Origin: Clostridia bacterium
GTDB lineage: Bacteria; Bacillota; Clostridia; Oscillospirales; Acutalibacteraceae
Assembly (NCBI GenBank): GCA_017544665.1
Contig: JAFYDS010000228.1
Coordinates: 1-48,928, forward strand
Reading direction: 5' to 3'
DNA: 48,928 nucleotides
Of this stretch, positions 8,264-16,163 are shown one piece after another; within the stretch, counting starts at the first letter, position 1; every line of letters starts with the position of its first letter. The notes under the pieces were generated by a model. The model saw only the letters and a program-made list of their open reading frames with translations. It was not told the DNA's origin and made no database searches. Made by a program: the position numbers and the translations under genes.

Positions 8264-9697
8264 TTAACAATCCTGAGAATGCATTTCTGTTTGGCTGTCT
8301 GCTCTGATCCAACACCTCTGACTTCTGTATTCCCCTGCCGTGATACGGTCTTTCCCTCTCTTCCACCCCTCCATATTGTCCATCAGGGCGGCGATGAAAT
8401 CGCTGTCATTCCGCTTCGGGTCGTCCTGTTTGCCCAGCGCCTCGTGCCACAGCTGCTTGATGCAGACCTGTGTCCCGGGGGCTTCTTTTTCGTTCAGGTA
8501 GCGCGTGATGTCGCCCACGCGGGGATCGTCGCGCAGGGCATCCGCCTGCTTTTCTTTGACGGCGCCGCGCAGCTCCGGCAGCACATAGGGCTGCAGTTTG
8601 CCCTCTTTGTAAAGCGCGTACGCCTCCGCCCAGCTTTGCTCAATATACGGCATCACGCCGTCCTTCGCCTCGTGCAGCCAGTCGCCGCCGATCGTCACCT
8701 CCACCGGAAAAAAGCGGCGGTTCCCCGTCCGGTCGCGCAGCGGACGCGGGTTGTTCGTCGTCCCGATGAAGATACAGCTGCGCGGAAAATCCTGCGCCAG
8801 CCGGTCATACGCGAGCCGGTAGCGGTCCGTCTGCCGCGTCGCGAACTGCTTGATCTCCTCCATCGACGCGTGGAACGCGTTCAGCTCGCCGAGCTCGACG
8901 ATCCACTTGCCGCGCAGCTGTTCGCCGACCTTCTTTTCGTCGCGGATATCGCACAGCTCGGTGAACCAATCGTCGTCGAGCGCCAGAAACCGCGCCAGCG
9001 TACTCTTGCCGCTCCCCTGTCTGCCCGTCAGGATCACCACGCAGTCGGCTTTGCAGCCCGGGTGCATCAGCCGCGCCATCCCGCAGTGAAAGAGCAGCCG
9101 CCCCACCTCGCGCGTGTAGGGCGTCCGTTCGCTGCCCATGAGTTCCCCGAACAGTCCGCCGAGGCGGTGCATCCCGTCCCATTGGATCGCCGCGATCCGT
9201 TCGATGATCGGGTGATAGCTGAGTTCGTCCTTGACGACGTTCAGCGCGTGAAAAAAGTCGTCGCGGCTCTTGAGACGGTAGCACGTTTCGATATACGCGA
9301 GCGCGCGGCTCAAATCCTCGTCGGTCCACGCCTGTCCGTTCTCTTCAAAGCACCCCTTGAACGTGTTGTAGCGCAAAAGCCGAAAGCGCGCCGCTGTCCG
9401 CAGAATGATCGCATAGTTGCGGATCGTCGGACGGATTTTCCCCTTGGCGTCGGTTTCGAGCACCTCCTCGTCCAGTCCGCCGAACGCAGCCGGCTGATAG
9501 TGCGCCGCCGCGCCGACGGGACCGCCGTAGGCGGAGAGCTGAAAGAACAGGTCCTCCAGCAGTTTTTTGCGCAGAGACGGGTCTTTGACCCGCATCGCCC
9601 GCGCGACCATGCTGCCCATAAACAGCACGGGATCGTTCTCTTCCGCGATGTCCGGTTCGCGGTCGGGCGCCGTGTTTTGCGGTACGTTTTGCAACAT
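8264..9697 (-). CDS. VapE-type superfamily 3-like helicase (PF05272)
   Basis: A 477-residue protein matching virulence-associated protein E. It has an N-terminal region with the YNTFKGCFEENG / W-D-D elements, then a P-loop core: Walker A LTGRQGSGKST near residue 225, an acidic Walker B region KWIVELGELNAF, and the sensor-like CIFIGTTNNPRPLRDRTGNRRFFPV. Members are replicative helicases of phage satellites, plasmids and prophages. The start has AAGGGGGAA upstream. No integrase, capsid or other phage gene is nearby, so this is a solitary remnant or a domesticated helicase. Iteron-like repeats begin 1 nt after the stop. The N-terminal primase domain of longer VapE homologues is missing. Confidence 0.85.
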   Translation of the reverse strand: MLQNVPQNTAPDREPDIAEENDPVLFMGSMVARAMRVKDPSLRKKLLEDLFFQLSAYGGPVGAAAHYQPAAFGGLDEEVLETDAKGKIRPTIRNYAIILRTAARFRLLRYNTFKGCFEENGQAWTDEDLSRALAYIETCYRLKSRDDFFHALNVVKDELSYHPIIERIAAIQWDGMHRLGGLFGELMGSERTPYTREVGRLLFHCGMARLMHPGCKADCVVILTGRQGSGKSTLARFLALDDDWFTELCDIRDEKKVGEQLRGKWIVELGELNAFHASMEEIKQFATRQTDRYRLAYDRLAQDFPRSCIFIGTTNNPRPLRDRTGNRRFFPVEVTIGGDWLHEAKDGVMPYIEQSWAEAYALYKEGKLQPYVLPELRGAVKEKQADALRDDPRVGDITRYLNEKEAPGTQVCIKQLWHEALGKQDDPKRNDSDFIAALMDNMEGWKRGKDRITAGEYRSQRCWIRADSQTEMHSQDC

Positions 9698-9853
9698 ACT
9701 TCCCCCTTATTCAGTGTGGAGGAAAAAAGTCCTCCCATAATAAGGCCCGACACGGCTTTTTTTCACGCTTTTTCTGCAACAAAAATGCAATTGTCACAGA
9801 ATGTTTACATTTGAAGCGGCTAAGTACGGGTTTTGGGACAGGGATTGGGAAGT

Positions 9854-9991
9854 GTGCAGTGTGGAGTGTGCAGTGTGCAGTAGGGGCGACCCTGCGTGGT
9901 CGCCCGACAATGTGGAATTTGGAATGTGGAATTTGGAATGAAATGAAGAATTGACGGCATTCATGTTCGCGCGGCAATGTGGAATTTGGAA
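9854..9991. repeat. 7-bp arrays around a REP-like hairpin
   Basis: The gap 9698-10074 holds no gene. It contains four GTGNAGT units (9854-9881), a hairpin GGGGCGACC / GGTCGCCC (9882-9905), four units alternating TGTGGAA and TTTGGAA (9911-9938), and two more such units (9978-9991). The hairpin recurs in reverse at about 20144-20166. Confidence 0.75.
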
Positions 9992-10074
9992 TAAGGATGT
10001 TTAAATGTTTTTAACCAATATACTATCTTGATACAATGATTGCATGCTATGCTGATAAAAAAGGAGGTCTTTCC

Positions 10075-10518
10075 ATGTATGATTTCGTCCACAAGACGCT
10101 TGCCCGTTTGATCGTGGCGTTCCTCGGCGTTGTGCTGCTGCTCCCCGGCGGCAAACGGCTGCAGCCGGAGATTCGCCTCTTGGAACCGGTGACGACCGAG
10201 AGCACTTATCTGCATTATGAAGTCTCCAACGAAGCCGGGTGGTATTTCAATGTGGAGTACTATACGCTGGAACGCGAGGAAAACGGCGAATGGCAGGATG
10301 TGCCGCTGAACGTCGGCCACGAAGAAACCGCCGTTGTTTTCTCGCCCGTGCCGCTGCTCAGCCTGGTGCGCCACGAACAGCCGTTCGAGAAATACATTCA
10401 CTTCTCCTTCTCGCTCGGTCACCCGCCGGAGGCGGGACACTACCGGCTGCACGTAATGCAGGATTACTTTGACCCGGTGGAGCTCGCCGCGCTGGAATTC
10501 GACGTCACCGCAGCATAG
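10075..10518 (+). CDS. membrane-anchored Ig-like (Big_14-type) protein
   Basis: A 147-residue protein with one N-terminal hydrophobic segment (residues ~9-27), which may be a signal anchor. A beta-sandwich domain follows, with the pattern YFNVEYYTLEREENGEWQDVP and a closing GHYRLHVMQDYF, as in bacterial Ig-like domain Big_14. The ATG at 10075 was chosen because AAGGAGG lies 7 nt before it; an in-frame ATG at 10036 has no ribosome site. It probably stands alone outside the membrane. Ligand or partner unknown. Confidence 0.7.
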   Translation: MYDFVHKTLARLIVAFLGVVLLLPGGKRLQPEIRLLEPVTTESTYLHYEVSNEAGWYFNVEYYTLEREENGEWQDVPLNVGHEETAVVFSPVPLLSLVRHEQPFEKYIHFSFSLGHPPEAGHYRLHVMQDYFDPVELAALEFDVTAA

Positions 10519-10628
10519 CGTGATTGTTCACGAAACGTTAACATTTTCACTGTCTTTCTGTGACAAGCATTTGTTAAAATTTTTTATCGGATCTTTTAAA
10601 TGATAAAAAACACACGGAGGGACAATCC

Positions 10629-11546
10629 ATGACAGAATGTTGGTTCGACTATAAAACAGTGATCGTGTCCGGCGCTTCCAGCGGCATCGGCAAGGGGCTT
10701 GTGAAAAAGCTGATCGAAGACCACGGCTGCCGCGTGATCGGCATCGCGCGCAACGAAGCGAAGATGCGAAAGCTCGTGGAGGAACTCGGCGACAGACGGC
10801 GCTTCTTCTCCTATTTCCTCTTCGACGTTTCCGAAAAGGAAAACTGGGTCACGTTCGCAAACGCGCTCAAGGAGCAGCAGGTGCAGCCGGATCTGCTCGT
10901 CAACAACGCCGGCATTCTCCCGAAGTTCGACAAGTTTCTCAGCTATTCGCTTGAAGAGATCGACCGCGCGATGCAGATCAACTTCTATTCCTGCGTCTAT
11001 TCGATGAACGCCCTGATGCCGATGCTGATGCAGTCGAAGGCGGCGGGCGTCGTCAATATCGCCTCGAGCGCGGCGCTGTGCTCCCTCGCGGGCACGAGCA
11101 TCTACTCCGCCAGTAAAGCGGCGCTCAAGAGCCTGACCGAATCCGTCCGCGAGGAATGCCGCGGCCACTGCTATGTCGGTCTGGTCTGCCCGGGCTTCAC
11201 CAAGACGGACATCTTCGCGAACCAGAACAAGGGCGATGAATCCGCCCTCAGCGAAAAGGCGCTGCAGATGGTCTCCTCCTCCTGCGACCGGATGGTCAGC
11301 AACATCATCAACGGCATCTGGAAAAAACGCGGCAACATGGTCTTCGGCATCGACGCAAGACTGATGAACGAGACGACAAAGGTGTTCGGGACGCTGATCC
11401 CGATGCTGTCGAGCTCCGTGATCCGGATGGCGAATCTCGAAATGTTCGGCGACGTCTTCGAAGACGAGGAGAACCTCCCCGCGAGCGAACCGCTGCATAC
11501 CCAGCTGACGAAATATCTGCGCAAGTATATTCCATTCGGGAAGTAA
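10629..11546 (+). CDS. short-chain dehydrogenase/reductase (SDR)
   Basis: A 305-residue classical SDR with an NAD(P)-binding SGASSGIG (residues ~14-21), NNAG (~97), catalytic Ser in NIASSAA and YSASK (~162). The C-terminal extension after residue 240 (DARLMNETTKVFG..., then charged FGDVFEDEEN) is longer than in minimal SDRs and may bind substrate or membrane. GGAGGG precedes the ATG. It is a single gene with its own terminator. The substrate is unknown. Confidence 0.88.
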   Translation: MTECWFDYKTVIVSGASSGIGKGLVKKLIEDHGCRVIGIARNEAKMRKLVEELGDRRRFFSYFLFDVSEKENWVTFANALKEQQVQPDLLVNNAGILPKFDKFLSYSLEEIDRAMQINFYSCVYSMNALMPMLMQSKAAGVVNIASSAALCSLAGTSIYSASKAALKSLTESVREECRGHCYVGLVCPGFTKTDIFANQNKGDESALSEKALQMVSSSCDRMVSNIINGIWKKRGNMVFGIDARLMNETTKVFGTLIPMLSSSVIRMANLEMFGDVFEDEENLPASEPLHTQLTKYLRKYIPFGK

Positions 11547-11573
11547 GAAAAAGCCGCCTTCGGGCGGCTTTTT
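11547..11573 (+). terminator. terminator of the SDR gene
   Basis: A-run, GCCGCC / GGCGGC stem with TTCG loop, T5, directly after the stop. Confidence 0.9.
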
Positions 11574-11576
11574 CAG

Positions 11577-11681
11577 CTGTTAGCAGTTAGCTGTTAGCTG
11601 TTAGCGTGCATAATCACACATTTCCGTTTTCAAACGCCGTCCGCGGGCGTTTTCTAACTGCTAACTGCTAACTGCTAACAG
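11577..11681. repeat. paired inverted 7-bp arrays (CNGTTAG family)
   Basis: The left arm has four CNGTTAG units (11577-11604); the right arm has four CTAACNG units (11654-11681). Seventeen bp pair perfectly. The 49-nt interior contains a hairpin AAACGCC / GGGCGTTT (11631-11653), perhaps the spoVA terminator. The right arm ends 1 nt from the spoVAE stop codon. Confidence 0.85.
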
Positions 11682-11682
11682 C

Positions 11683-12048
11683 TCATTTATCCTTTGATCT
11701 GGCAAAAACGCTCACCGCAAGACCGCACAACACCGCGGTCAGCGTGCCGACCGAGGCGGCGCTGAACGGCCCCTCCAATATCCCGCGCCAGCCGCGGGCG
11801 TCGATCGCTTCCTTTGTCCCTTTCACGAGCGCGTAGCCGAAGCCCGTGATCGGCACCGCCGCCCCCTCCCCCGCAAAGCGGGCGAACGGCCCGTAGAGCC
11901 CGACGGCGCCGAGCGCGACGCCGCAGACGACGAACAGCACCAGCACCTTTCCCGGCGTGAGCGCGGTCCGGTCGATCAGGATCTGCCCGACAAGGCAGAT
12001 CGCGCCGCCGCAAAGGAACGCCTTTCCGACCGTGAGCAAGAGCGTCAT
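11683..12048 (-). CDS. spoVAE: stage V sporulation protein AE
   Basis: A 121-residue membrane protein of the SpoVAC/SpoVAE (SpoVAEb) family, with AFLCGGAICLVGQ at the N-terminus and the family motif AVPITGFGYALVKG in the middle. SpoVA proteins form the channel that moves dipicolinic acid across the inner spore membrane during sporulation and germination. The ATG overlaps the stop of the preceding small gene (ATGA). Last gene of the cluster. Confidence 0.93.
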   Translation of the reverse strand: MTLLLTVGKAFLCGGAICLVGQILIDRTALTPGKVLVLFVVCGVALGAVGLYGPFARFAGEGAAVPITGFGYALVKGTKEAIDARGWRGILEGPFSAASVGTLTAVLCGLAVSVFARSKDK

Positions 12049-12230
12049 CCGATCACCCGTCCGATCGCTTTTTTGAGCGCCTTCTTATTTTGCTTTCTTT
12101 GCAGCAGCAGACCCAGCGCCCCGCCGAAGCACAGCAGCAGCGTCAAAACGGTCAGCGCCTTTTTCAGTGTCCGCAGCCAGCTCGTCAGCTGCAGCAGCGC
12201 CGTCAGGCAGCGCAGCAGTTTCATCATCAT
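12045..12230 (-). CDS. 61-residue membrane protein inside the spoVA cluster
   Basis: Starts at the first of three consecutive ATG codons (12230, GGAGGAGAG upstream) and overlaps both neighbours by ATGA: the spoVAD stop at its start and the spoVAE ATG at its end. That argues for a translated gene. The protein has a hydrophobic stretch at residues ~26-43 (ALTVLTLLLCFGGALGLLL) and a very basic C-terminus (QRKQNKKALKKAIGRVIG); residues 5-18 are an amphipathic helix. It does not resemble SpoVAEa or the other known SpoVA proteins. A forespore role follows only from coupling. Confidence 0.7.
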   Translation of the reverse strand: MMMKLLRCLTALLQLTSWLRTLKKALTVLTLLLCFGGALGLLLQRKQNKKALKKAIGRVIG

Positions 12231-13261
12231 GCTCTCTCCTCCGTTTCTCCCCGTTCCAATAAAACGGCGTGGGCGATGCCCGGTATCGTCTCTCCCTGCA
12301 GCGCCGAGGTAGCGGACAGCAGCGCGCCCGTCGCGACAAACAGCACCTTCCGGTAGCGGCCGCGGCGGATCTCGTCGAAGATATGCGAGCACAGCACGCT
12401 CGCGCTGCATCCGCAGCCGGAGCCGCCCGCGTGGACGTCCTGCCGTTCGCGGTCAAAGATCATTTTGCCGCAGTCGTTGTGGACAGCTGTCAGGTCGATG
12501 TCCTCCCGCCGCAGCAGCTCGAGCAGCAGCTCGCTCCCGATAAAGCCGAGGTCGCCGGTCAAAATCAGGTCGTAGTCCCCCGGTTTTGTGTTCGTATCGC
12601 GCAAAAAGTCCGCGATCGTCCGCGCCGCCGCAGGCGCCATCGCGGCGCCCATGTTCGCCCCGTCGGTGATCCCGAGGTCGGTGATCGTCCCGAACTGGAC
12701 CGCCGTGATTTTCGGGTCGGTTTCGTCTCCGTTGGCGGCGAGGATCGCAGCGCCTGCCCCGGTCACGGTCCACTGCGCCGTCGGCGTTCTCTGTCCGCCG
12801 TATTCGAGGGGCTTCCGGAACTGCCGCTCCGCCGTACAGAAATGGGACCCCGTCGCCGCTGCCGCCAGCCGGCACGTGCCCGTCTCCACCGCCAAAGCCG
12901 CAACAGCGAGAGCCAGCGCCATCGTCGAACATGCGCCGTAGAGCCCACAAAAGGGCGCGCCGCTGTCTTCGAACGCGAACGACGACGCCGTACACTGGTT
13001 TTCAAGATCCCCCGCGCAGATCAGATCGAGGGCGGACGGAGGCAGTTTCGCCTTTTGCAGCGCGCAGCCGAGCGTCATCCGGAGCAGCGTCTGCTCCGCC
13101 TTCTCCCAGCCTTTTTCGCCGAAGGTCGTGTCCGCGAAGGTCCTGTCAAAGACGCTTTGCAGCGGTCCTTCGCTTTCTTTTTTGCCTGCCAGTCCCGCGT
13201 GCGCGATCACGCGCGGCGGACGGTCGAGGCGGATCGTCCGCGTTCCGATACGACTTGCCAT
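12227..13261 (-). CDS. spoVAD: stage V sporulation protein AD
   Basis: A 344-residue thiolase-fold protein without thiolase chemistry, known as the soluble dipicolinate-binding SpoVA subunit. Visible hallmarks are AGLAGKKESEGPL near the N-terminus, DLICAGDLENQCTASSFAF, PFCGLYGACSTMALAL and GGSGCGCSASVLCSHI. Its ATG directly abuts the TGA of spoVAC. The end overlaps the small gene. Confidence 0.95.
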   Translation of the reverse strand: MASRIGTRTIRLDRPPRVIAHAGLAGKKESEGPLQSVFDRTFADTTFGEKGWEKAEQTLLRMTLGCALQKAKLPPSALDLICAGDLENQCTASSFAFEDSGAPFCGLYGACSTMALALAVAALAVETGTCRLAAAATGSHFCTAERQFRKPLEYGGQRTPTAQWTVTGAGAAILAANGDETDPKITAVQFGTITDLGITDGANMGAAMAPAAARTIADFLRDTNTKPGDYDLILTGDLGFIGSELLLELLRREDIDLTAVHNDCGKMIFDRERQDVHAGGSGCGCSASVLCSHIFDEIRRGRYRKVLFVATGALLSATSALQGETIPGIAHAVLLERGETEERA

Positions 13262-13711
13262 TCAAGCACCTGCCTTTTTCAATAGGAAGTAAACCAGCCC
13301 GTACAGCGCGGCGCTGCCGCAGCCGAAGACGAGCACCGGTCCGGCGATCGAAAACATCTGCGCCGCCGTCCCGAGGACAAAGCCCTCGCGTTTGGCTTCC
13401 AGCGCGGGCGACACGACCGCATTGGCGAAGCCCGTGATCGGGACCGCCGTCCCCGCGCCCGCGTGCTTGGCGAGCTTGTCGAATAAGCCGAGCGCCGTCA
13501 ATACCGCCGTCAGCACGATCAGCGCGATCATCACGACCGTTTTGCCAGTGTCTTCGTCGAGCCCCGCTGTTTGCAGCAGCGCCAGACCCAGCTGCGCGAG
13601 GGCGCAGATTCCCCCGCCGCAGAGAAACGCTTTTAGGCAGTCTGTTCCCAGCGGCGACGGCGGCGCCGTCTGTTTTACAAGTACCGCATATTCCTCTTTC
13701 GAGATTGCCAA
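13262..13711 (-). CDS. spoVAC: stage V sporulation protein AC
   Basis: A 149-residue membrane protein with a cytoplasmic leader (residues 1-20), LKAFLCGGGICALAQLG and AVPITGFANAVVSPALEAKREG, homologous to SpoVAE. In Bacillus, SpoVAC is a mechanosensitive DPA channel component. The start is TTG at 13711-13709 with AAAGGGG 8 nt upstream; the only ATG nearby is out of frame. First gene of the cluster. A sigma-G promoter is expected, but none fits well here. Confidence 0.92.
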   Translation of the reverse strand: MAISKEEYAVLVKQTAPPSPLGTDCLKAFLCGGGICALAQLGLALLQTAGLDEDTGKTVVMIALIVLTAVLTALGLFDKLAKHAGAGTAVPITGFANAVVSPALEAKREGFVLGTAAQMFSIAGPVLVFGCGSAALYGLVYFLLKKAGA

Positions 13712-13796
13712 TCCCTCATCCCCTTTTTCCCTTATTCCTCTTCCCTTCTTCTATCATTGTTCACAAAAAATTAGGTTTTATTCCTTCCGCGCGCAG

Positions 13797-13825
13797 TTGA
13801 CAAAACCCGCTTTGCCTATTACAAT
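13797..13825 (+). promoter_or_regulatory. sigma-A promoter of the DUF1015 gene
   Basis: TTGACA (13797-13802) and TACAAT (13820-13825) with 17 nt between. Confidence 0.88.
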
Positions 13826-13864
13826 TGGTATGCAGAAAAAAACACCCCGAACGGAGGGATCTTT

Positions 13865-15109
13865 ATGGCTGTTTTTCAACCGTTTTGCGCTGTTCGGCCG
13901 AAGCCGCAGTTCGCCCGTGACGTGGCGGCGCTGCCGTATGACGTCATGAACAGCGAGGAAGCGCGTGCTGCGGTCCAAAATAAGCCGCTGTCGTTTTTAC
14001 ACGTCGATAAGGCGGAGATCGACCTGCCGCGCGACGTTGACCCCTATGACGCGTGCGTCTATGAAAAAGCGCGCGACAATCTGAAAGCGCTTTCCGAGGG
14101 CGGCTATATGCTGCAGGACGAAACGCCGTGCTTCTATCTCTATCGCCAGATCATGGACGGCCGCAGTCAGACGGGGATCGTCGGCTGCGCGTCGATCGAC
14201 GACTATCTGAACGACGTGATCAAAAAGCACGAGTTCACCCGTGCCGACAAGGAGGAGGACCGCGTCCGCCATGTAGATGTCTGCGACGCGAACACGGGCC
14301 CGATCTTTCTCGCCTATCGCGGCAGCGACGCCATCAGCAGCCTGACCGCACAGTGGCAGCAGACGCACGACCCGGTCTATGACTTCGTTTCGGACGACGG
14401 GATTGCGAACACCGTCTGGGTGATCGACGACAAAGCCGTCTGCGACCAGCTGCAATCTGCGTTCGCCGCGGCAGGGAACCTCTATATCGCGGACGGACAC
14501 CACCGCTGCGCTTCGGCGGTCCGCGTCGGCAAAAAGCGGCGCGCCCAGTTCCCGGATTATGACGGCACGGAGGAATTCAACTACTTCCTCGCCGTCACCT
14601 TCCCGAAGGACGAGCTGGCGATCATGGACTACAACCGCGTGATCCGCGACCTCGGCGGCATGACGCCGGAAGAGCTGCTCGAAAAGCTCGGCGCAGCGTT
14701 CACGGTCGAGTCTGCGCCGTTCTCCCCCTACCGCCCCGAAGCGCGGCACACCTTCGGGCTGCTGCTCGACGGTACCTGGTACAAGCTGACGGCGAAAGAC
14801 GGCACCTTTGACGAAAACGATCCGGTCGCGTCGCTCGACGTATCGATCCTCCAGACGAACTGCATCGCCCCGATCTTCGGCATCGAGGACCCGCGCACCG
14901 ACAAGCGGATCGACTTTGTCGGCGGGATCCGCGGCCTCGGCGAACTGGAACGCCGGTGCAAGACGGACATGCGGCTGGCGTTCTCGATGTACCCCACGTC
15001 GCTCAACGAACTGATGGCGATCGCCGACGCCGGACGCGTGATGCCCCCGAAATCCACCTGGTTTGAACCGAAGCTGCTCAGCGGGCTGTTCATCCACAAC
15101 CTGAAATGA
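13865..15109 (+). CDS. DUF1015 family protein
   Basis: A 414-residue soluble protein of the DUF1015 family (PF06245): N-terminal FQPFCAVRPKP and PYDVMNSEEAR, middle YIADGHHRCASA, C-terminal FGIEDPRTDKRIDFVGG. The DGHHR motif resembles the ParB/sulfiredoxin-type active site used by free-serine kinases such as SbnI; that link is inference. In other Clostridia the family often sits by serA/serC, but no serine-biosynthesis gene is adjacent here. GGAGGG precedes the ATG. The downstream GDPD-like gene starts 20 nt after the stop and may be co-transcribed. Confidence 0.88.
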   Translation: MAVFQPFCAVRPKPQFARDVAALPYDVMNSEEARAAVQNKPLSFLHVDKAEIDLPRDVDPYDACVYEKARDNLKALSEGGYMLQDETPCFYLYRQIMDGRSQTGIVGCASIDDYLNDVIKKHEFTRADKEEDRVRHVDVCDANTGPIFLAYRGSDAISSLTAQWQQTHDPVYDFVSDDGIANTVWVIDDKAVCDQLQSAFAAAGNLYIADGHHRCASAVRVGKKRRAQFPDYDGTEEFNYFLAVTFPKDELAIMDYNRVIRDLGGMTPEELLEKLGAAFTVESAPFSPYRPEARHTFGLLLDGTWYKLTAKDGTFDENDPVASLDVSILQTNCIAPIFGIEDPRTDKRIDFVGGIRGLGELERRCKTDMRLAFSMYPTSLNELMAIADAGRVMPPKSTWFEPKLLSGLFIHNLK

Positions 15110-15129
15110 CCACGGAAAGGAACCTTGCT

Positions 15130-16110
15130 ATGAAAAAAACAAAAGCTGCTTTGACGATCCTGCTTGCCGCGCTGTTTCTCCTCGCGGCGGTGACGCCCGC
15201 GTTTGCGGCGGAGGCGCTCCCGAAGGGCGCGATCCTCGTCACCAATTCCGACACGATCAAAGCCAACGATTTCACCATCATCGCGCACCGCGGTCTTTCC
15301 GCCTGCGCGCCGGAAAACACCCTCGCGGCGTTCAAGCTCGCCGGCCGCTGCGGCTGCGACGGCTGCGCGATCGACGTCCAGCCGACCCTCGATCAGCGCT
15401 GGGTCTGCTTCTCCGACCTGAACCTGAGCGCCTCGACCAACGGACTCGGTCTGATCAGCGCGATGACCTACGACCAGATCTCGGAATACCGGATCACCCG
15501 CGGCGGCAACATCGACCAGTACCCGGATGAAAAGGTCCCGACGCTCGAAGAGGCCGTGGCGATCTGTCAGCTTTACGGGATGAAGGTCGTTCTGACCGTC
15601 CGCAACGGCAGCGCCGACCAGCTCGATTCTCTGGTCGCCACGATGAAAGTGCTCGGCGTGATGAAGACCGCGACGGTCGTTTCCGCCAACACCGACATTC
15701 TCAAGAAGATCGTCGATAACGGCGGCCGCGCGGTGTATAACGCGACGCCGATGATCACCCACCTGAGCATCGAAACGGCGAAGAACAACAACTGCGTCGG
15801 TCTCGCGACCTCGACGGCCCTCCCCGGCGCGACGCTGATGGCGCGGATCACGAATAACGATCTCGAGCTGTATCCGTTCGGTATCGACTCGCTGCTTTAC
15901 GCGGAGCATATGTACAACGCCGGCGTCAAGACGGTCGTTTCCGACTGCCTCGTCAAGCACACGCCCGACCCGGAAAACGTCGCCGCCAACGTGCTGACCG
16001 GCTTCACCCGCTTCTTCAACCAGATCCTCAACTTCTTCTCGAAGCTGTTCCGCCAGATGTCGATGCAGATGCTGTTCGAAGGTCTGAAGAGCTCCTTCGG
16101 GCTCGGCTGA
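15130..16110 (+). CDS. exported GDPD-fold protein, catalytic residues lost
   Basis: A 326-residue protein with a signal peptide (MKKTKAALTILLAALFLLAA..., cleavage near AFA-AE) and a glycerophosphodiester phosphodiesterase fold: IIAHRGLSACAPENTLAAF, DVQPT, VPTLEEAV. Three family active-site positions are changed: the Glu of the usual E-x-D is Ala (CAIDVQ), the second catalytic His of HD is Ser (CFSDLN), and the Glu of E-x-K is Thr (LTVRNG). Hydrolysis by the known mechanism is therefore unlikely. The C-terminus carries the FFNQILNFFSKLF tail shared with two other exported proteins here. ATG 15130 was chosen (AAAGGAA upstream) over ATG 15106. Confidence 0.82.
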   Translation: MKKTKAALTILLAALFLLAAVTPAFAAEALPKGAILVTNSDTIKANDFTIIAHRGLSACAPENTLAAFKLAGRCGCDGCAIDVQPTLDQRWVCFSDLNLSASTNGLGLISAMTYDQISEYRITRGGNIDQYPDEKVPTLEEAVAICQLYGMKVVLTVRNGSADQLDSLVATMKVLGVMKTATVVSANTDILKKIVDNGGRAVYNATPMITHLSIETAKNNNCVGLATSTALPGATLMARITNNDLELYPFGIDSLLYAEHMYNAGVKTVVSDCLVKHTPDPENVAANVLTGFTRFFNQILNFFSKLFRQMSMQMLFEGLKSSFGLG

Positions 16111-16122
16111 TAGGACGCAACG

Positions 16123-16148
16123 AAGGCTGCCTGCGGCAGCCTTTTTTT
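16123..16148 (+). terminator. terminator after the GDPD-like gene
   Basis: AGGCTGCC / GGCAGCCT stem with TGC loop and T7. Confidence 0.9.
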
Positions 16149-16163
16149 CAAGGAGATGATACG

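Noticed and set aside
8279..9814. Long plus-strand open frame opposite VapE
   Set aside because: It is a shadow of a GC-rich gene; the minus frame has clear helicase motifs.
13712..13796. Sigma-G promoter before spoVAC
   Set aside because: A GAATA and an AATGATA can be found on the minus strand, but the spacing is about 20 nt and the -10 is poor; not listed as a feature.
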